Below are positions 61,231 through 64,000 of a stretch of DNA of 64,000 bases, piece by piece. The DNA comes from Chloroflexus sp. Y-396-1. Its GTDB lineage: Bacteria; Chloroflexota; Chloroflexia; Chloroflexales; Chloroflexaceae. Made by a program: the position numbers and the translations under genes. A model generated the notes under the pieces. The model saw only the letters and a list, made by a program, of their open reading frames with translations, did not search any database and was not told where the DNA came from. Every line of letters begins with the position of its first letter. The stretch's first letter is position 1. Location: positions 4,192,633-4,256,632 of the forward strand of contig NZ_KI911784.1 of NCBI RefSeq assembly GCF_000516515.1, written 5' to 3'.

Positions 61231-62994
61231 TCAGGTAGGTTGTATCACACCAACGCGCTCTAAGGCCGCACTGACCAGTGGCCAGATCGTGCGGTGATCG
61301 CGAACATTCTGATCGCGCCGAGTCCGAATTTCGATGAGATGCAATCCTCCGGCAAAACTGCTCTGTAGTGCGGTATACACTGTTGCCCAATCGAAGGCGA
61401 GGGTATACTGTGCGCCGTACAGGGCCGCCAGTGGTGCAAAATCAGTGCCATGAGGCGTCCCGAAGAGGAGTTCAAACTGATCGGTTTCACTGGCCTGGGG
61501 TAAAAACGAGAAGATACCACCGCCGTCGTTGTTGATGAGTAAGATGGTTGCATCGAGTCGATGGAGACGAGCGGCGATCAAGCCATTGGTGTCGTGGATC
61601 AGCGAGAGATCACCGAGCGCCATCACCAGGGGCGTGGCGTCGCCAGCCGCGAGGCCAAGTGCGGTGGAAACTAAGCCATCGATCCCATTTGCGCCGCGAT
61701 TTCCAATGACATACAACGGTGTCGAACGAGGAGCAAGAAACGTGTCGCAATCGCGCACCGGCATCGAATTGCCAACGAAAAGTGTTGTTCCGTTGGGCAG
61801 CCAGGTACCAAGGCGTGCAAACAACCCCGGTTCACTGATCGTCTCCTGCGCCAGCAAATGGGCTTGTATCGTTGTGCGCGCCGTTTGCTCGGCAGTTTGC
61901 CAGGCCCGCAGCCAGAGCGTCGGTCCCTCGCGTTGCGATGACGCCAAAGCATCGGCCAGCGCCAAACAAAACCAGTGTTCATCAACCTGGAGATGCTCTC
62001 GGGCCAGGCCGGTTGGCTCGCGCCAGCCGGCGCCGCCGTCGATTACAAGCTGACGCGCTTGCGGATGGTGCTGCAAATAGAGCAAGAGCGGTTTACTGGT
62101 TGGCATCGCACCAAAACGCAACACGACTTCTGGAGCATAATGGGTAACAAAACGTTCATCACGCAGGAAAGCATCGTAGGCACCAAGGATGTAGTCATCG
62201 GTATGCGGACCGTAGCGCACCCCTGACAGTGGATCGGCCAGGACAGGGAAGCGTAAACGGTGAGCAAGGATGGTCAGTAAAGGTCCGAGATCGGCAGGAC
62301 AATCAGGACCGGCGATGATCAGACCGCGTCGATATTCAATCAAACTGCTCGCCAGCGTTGCCAGCTCAGCGCCACCGAGCATCCGCCGCGCCGGAGTTAC
62401 CTGCACCGATGACGGTGTCTGAGCCAGCAGTGTTGCCATCAGTGAACGATCGGGCACAAGTGGTTCGCGGAAGGGCAGATTGAGATGCACCGGTCCAGCC
62501 GGAGCGCTCTGGGTCAACCCAATGGCCCGGCCCAACGTGGCGCGTAGAAACGGCAAGAGCGTCATCTGCGGGACGGGTAGATCAATAAACCAGCGCACAT
62601 TGCGACCAAAAATACCGATCTGATCAATTGTCTGCGGCGCACCATTGTCACGTAGTTCCGGTGGACGGTCGGCAGTGAGCAGCAGCAATGGGACGCGAGC
62701 AAGATGGGCTTCGACGACGGCGGGTAAGAGGTTGGCAACGGCGGTGCCAGAGGTGCAAAGAACAGCGGCGGGGTGATGACGAGCACGCGCTATGCCCAGC
62801 GCGAAAAAGCCGGCCGAGCGCTCATCGAGATGCATCCAGACCCGCAACGCCGGATGACGTGCTACGGCTAACGCTAGTGGCGTGCTCCGCGAACCTGGGC
62901 ACACAACCACATCCTTCACCCCATGGGCTGCCAAACTTTGCGCAATTTCAACCACCCAGTGGGTCAGCGCCTCGATATGCGCTGTGACCTCCAT
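61231..62994 (-). CDS. menD: 2-succinyl-5-enolpyruvyl-6-hydroxy-3-cyclohexene-1-carboxylate synthase
   Basis: 587 residues from ATG 62994, after GAGGTG; an in-frame GTG is at 63000. MenD is a thiamine-diphosphate enzyme that joins isochorismate with 2-oxoglutarate on the way to menaquinone. VVVCPGSRSTPLALAVARHP, HLDERSAGFFALGIARA, CTSGTAVANLLPAVVEA and the ThDP motif ALGDLSLIHDTNGL to INNDGGGIFSFLPQ are the family signatures. It starts 11 bp after menF. Menaquinone is the usual quinone of Chloroflexus and would serve the molybdoenzyme at 51.7-56.3 kb. Confidence 0.94.
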   Translation of the reverse strand: MEVTAHIEALTHWVVEIAQSLAAHGVKDVVVCPGSRSTPLALAVARHPALRVWMHLDERSAGFFALGIARARHHPAAVLCTSGTAVANLLPAVVEAHLARVPLLLLTADRPPELRDNGAPQTIDQIGIFGRNVRWFIDLPVPQMTLLPFLRATLGRAIGLTQSAPAGPVHLNLPFREPLVPDRSLMATLLAQTPSSVQVTPARRMLGGAELATLASSLIEYRRGLIIAGPDCPADLGPLLTILAHRLRFPVLADPLSGVRYGPHTDDYILGAYDAFLRDERFVTHYAPEVVLRFGAMPTSKPLLLYLQHHPQARQLVIDGGAGWREPTGLAREHLQVDEHWFCLALADALASSQREGPTLWLRAWQTAEQTARTTIQAHLLAQETISEPGLFARLGTWLPNGTTLFVGNSMPVRDCDTFLAPRSTPLYVIGNRGANGIDGLVSTALGLAAGDATPLVMALGDLSLIHDTNGLIAARLHRLDATILLINNDGGGIFSFLPQASETDQFELLFGTPHGTDFAPLAALYGAQYTLAFDWATVYTALQSSFAGGLHLIEIRTRRDQNVRDHRTIWPLVSAALERVGVIQPT

Positions 62995-63005
62995 ACCCAC
63001 CTCAC

Positions 63006-64000
63006 TCAGCCGATCATCTCATCACTTGCACCGAGGGCTTCCAACATTGCCCGTAGCTTGATGCGGGTTTCGGCTAATTCCCGTTCGGGATTAGAAGCAG
63101 CCACGATCCCACACCCGGCAAAGAGCGTTGCCTCACGCCGCCCGATCAGTGCTGAACGAAGCGCAACAGCAAACTCACCGTCACCACGAGCATCAACCCA
63201 ACCAACCGGTGCTGCGTACCAGCCACGATCAAGCCGTTCACGGGCGCGAATCCAGGCCAGTGCCGTTGGGCCGGGCTTACCACCGACCGCTGGCGTTGGG
63301 TGCAACCGACCGACCAGATCGAAAATGTCGTAGCCGGGGCGGATGCGGGCAGTGACGGGAGTAAATAGATGCTGAACATTCCGCACCCGCATTATTTCGG
63401 GTGAATCTGACGCAGACACCTGTTCACAAAACTCGGCTAGCGCCGAACAGATCATCTGTACCACAAAAGCATGCTCGGTACGATCCTTTGTGCTCTTTAG
63501 TAAGGCCTCGGCAAGGGCGCGATCCTCTTCAGGCGTTTTGCCACGCGGCGCCGAACCGGCCAGAGCTGAAGCTGCTACTGCACCATGACGCAACGCAACC
63601 AATCGTTCTGGTGACGCACCCAGAAAGGTACGACCGCCACGAGCAACCGCGAAGACGAACGTGTGCGGATAATTCTTACGCAATACATCAAGTGTGGCTG
63701 CCGTATCAAACGGTTCAGCACTGCGCAGGCGAACAGCACGAGCCAGCACCACTTTTTCTAACCGACCGGCGCGCAGATCGGCTACTGCATCAGCGACAAT
63801 TGCTTTCCACTCGTCTGGATCGAGCGATACATCAACTTGTAAATCGGTCGGCAACCGCTGTGGACGAAACGGTAAGCCGATCAAGGCTTGCAGACGGCGG
63901 GCAGCCGCTGCACCCAGCGCCAACGTCGAACTGCGCTCATCAACCATGCCATTGACCGTCAGCGTAGTCAAGTCGCCGTGGCGCACAATCAACAAGCGTG
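63006..64000 (-). CDS. menF: Isochorismate synthase, C-terminal part (truncated by window edge)
   Basis: Open from the window edge to 63006, so the N-terminus lies outside. The chorismate-binding domain is seen: GRLEKVVLARAVRLRS, YPHTFVFAVARGGRTFLGASPERLV, SALAGSAPRGKTPEED, DLVGRLHPTPAVGGKP and FAGCGIVAASNPERELAET. It turns chorismate into isochorismate, the first step to menaquinone, and the next gene is menD. A siderophore-type isochorismate synthase is unlikely because of this neighbour. Confidence 0.92.
   Translation of the reverse strand, partial: RLLIVRHGDLTTLTVNGMVDERSSTLALGAAAARRLQALIGLPFRPQRLPTDLQVDVSLDPDEWKAIVADAVADLRAGRLEKVVLARAVRLRSAEPFDTAATLDVLRKNYPHTFVFAVARGGRTFLGASPERLVALRHGAVAASALAGSAPRGKTPEEDRALAEALLKSTKDRTEHAFVVQMICSALAEFCEQVSASDSPEIMRVRNVQHLFTPVTARIRPGYDIFDLVGRLHPTPAVGGKPGPTALAWIRARERLDRGWYAAPVGWVDARGDGEFAVALRSALIGRREATLFAGCGIVAASNPERELAETRIKLRAMLEALGASDEMIG

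Overview
The window looks like chromosomal DNA from a filamentous anoxygenic phototroph of the genus Chloroflexus (Chloroflexota). The main evidence is a complete set of the genes specific to the 3-hydroxypropionate (3-HP) bi-cycle (mch, mcl, mct, smtB, smtA on the minus strand and meh on the plus strand, 19.7-27.6 kb). It is supported by a PucC/BCD-type bacteriochlorophyll-associated carrier, menaquinone genes (menF, menD) and PEP carboxylase. Species cannot be fixed from sequence alone. No rRNA, tRNA or CRISPR array was seen.

Layout. 0-3.2 kb: tail of a sortase, a low-GC two-gene module (unknown protein plus a DUF488 fusion) and a repeat-rich gap. 3.2-9.3 kb: phosphodiesterase-like enzyme, anchored beta-helix protein, a DsbA-like lipoprotein interrupted by a TGA exactly at its first catalytic Cys codon, a MarR/MFS pair and a 37-residue membrane peptide. 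9.5-14.4 kb: tandem repeats, a sugar ABC importer without its own ATPase, and galT. 14.8-18.4 kb: sigma-like factor, double zinc-finger anti-sigma-like protein, VWA protein, surE. 18.7-27.6 kb: a hypothetical gene and the 3-HP block. 27.6-31.7 kb: a STAND/NACHT-type NTPase and a metacaspase-like protease, both carrying Gly/Asn-rich TGDxN segments. 32-35.5 kb: patatin, a 0.8-kb array of about ten long hairpins, and a type II restriction-modification pair. 35.5-43.5 kb: sua5, ppc and histidine phosphatase operon, then acyl-CoA dehydrogenase, hydrolase and pterin dehydratase, then an intact DsbA-like lipoprotein. 43.6-46.9 kb: a MITE-like element, pucC with a MerR/BldC-type regulator, and a nitroreductase. 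47.4-50.4 kb: FtsH-like protease and a solute-binding protein. 50.7-57.6 kb: molybdoenzyme operon (FeS-NrfD fusion, catalytic subunit, TorD chaperone) divergent from a LysR regulator. 57.7-64 kb: DUF427, dprA, NUDIX, argD-like aminotransferase, menD and the truncated end of menF.

How genes work together. Mcl, Mch, Mct and Meh carry out glyoxylate/propionyl-CoA disproportionation to acetyl-CoA and pyruvate, and SmtAB activates malate with succinyl-CoA. PEP carboxylase supplies C4 acids. The molybdoenzyme, its quinone-facing NrfD domain and the menaquinone genes fit one respiratory theme. The NTPase/caspase pair, the restriction-modification pair and the DUF488 module look like defence or conflict genes placed among housekeeping operons and accompanied by dispersed repeats.

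The most unusual signals are (1) the TGA-for-Cys codon with a SECIS-like hairpin 11 nt downstream, (2) the shared TGDxN motif in the NTPase and the caspase, (3) the 79/70-bp alternating hairpin array, and (4) a 202-bp MITE-like element with exact terminal inverted repeats.
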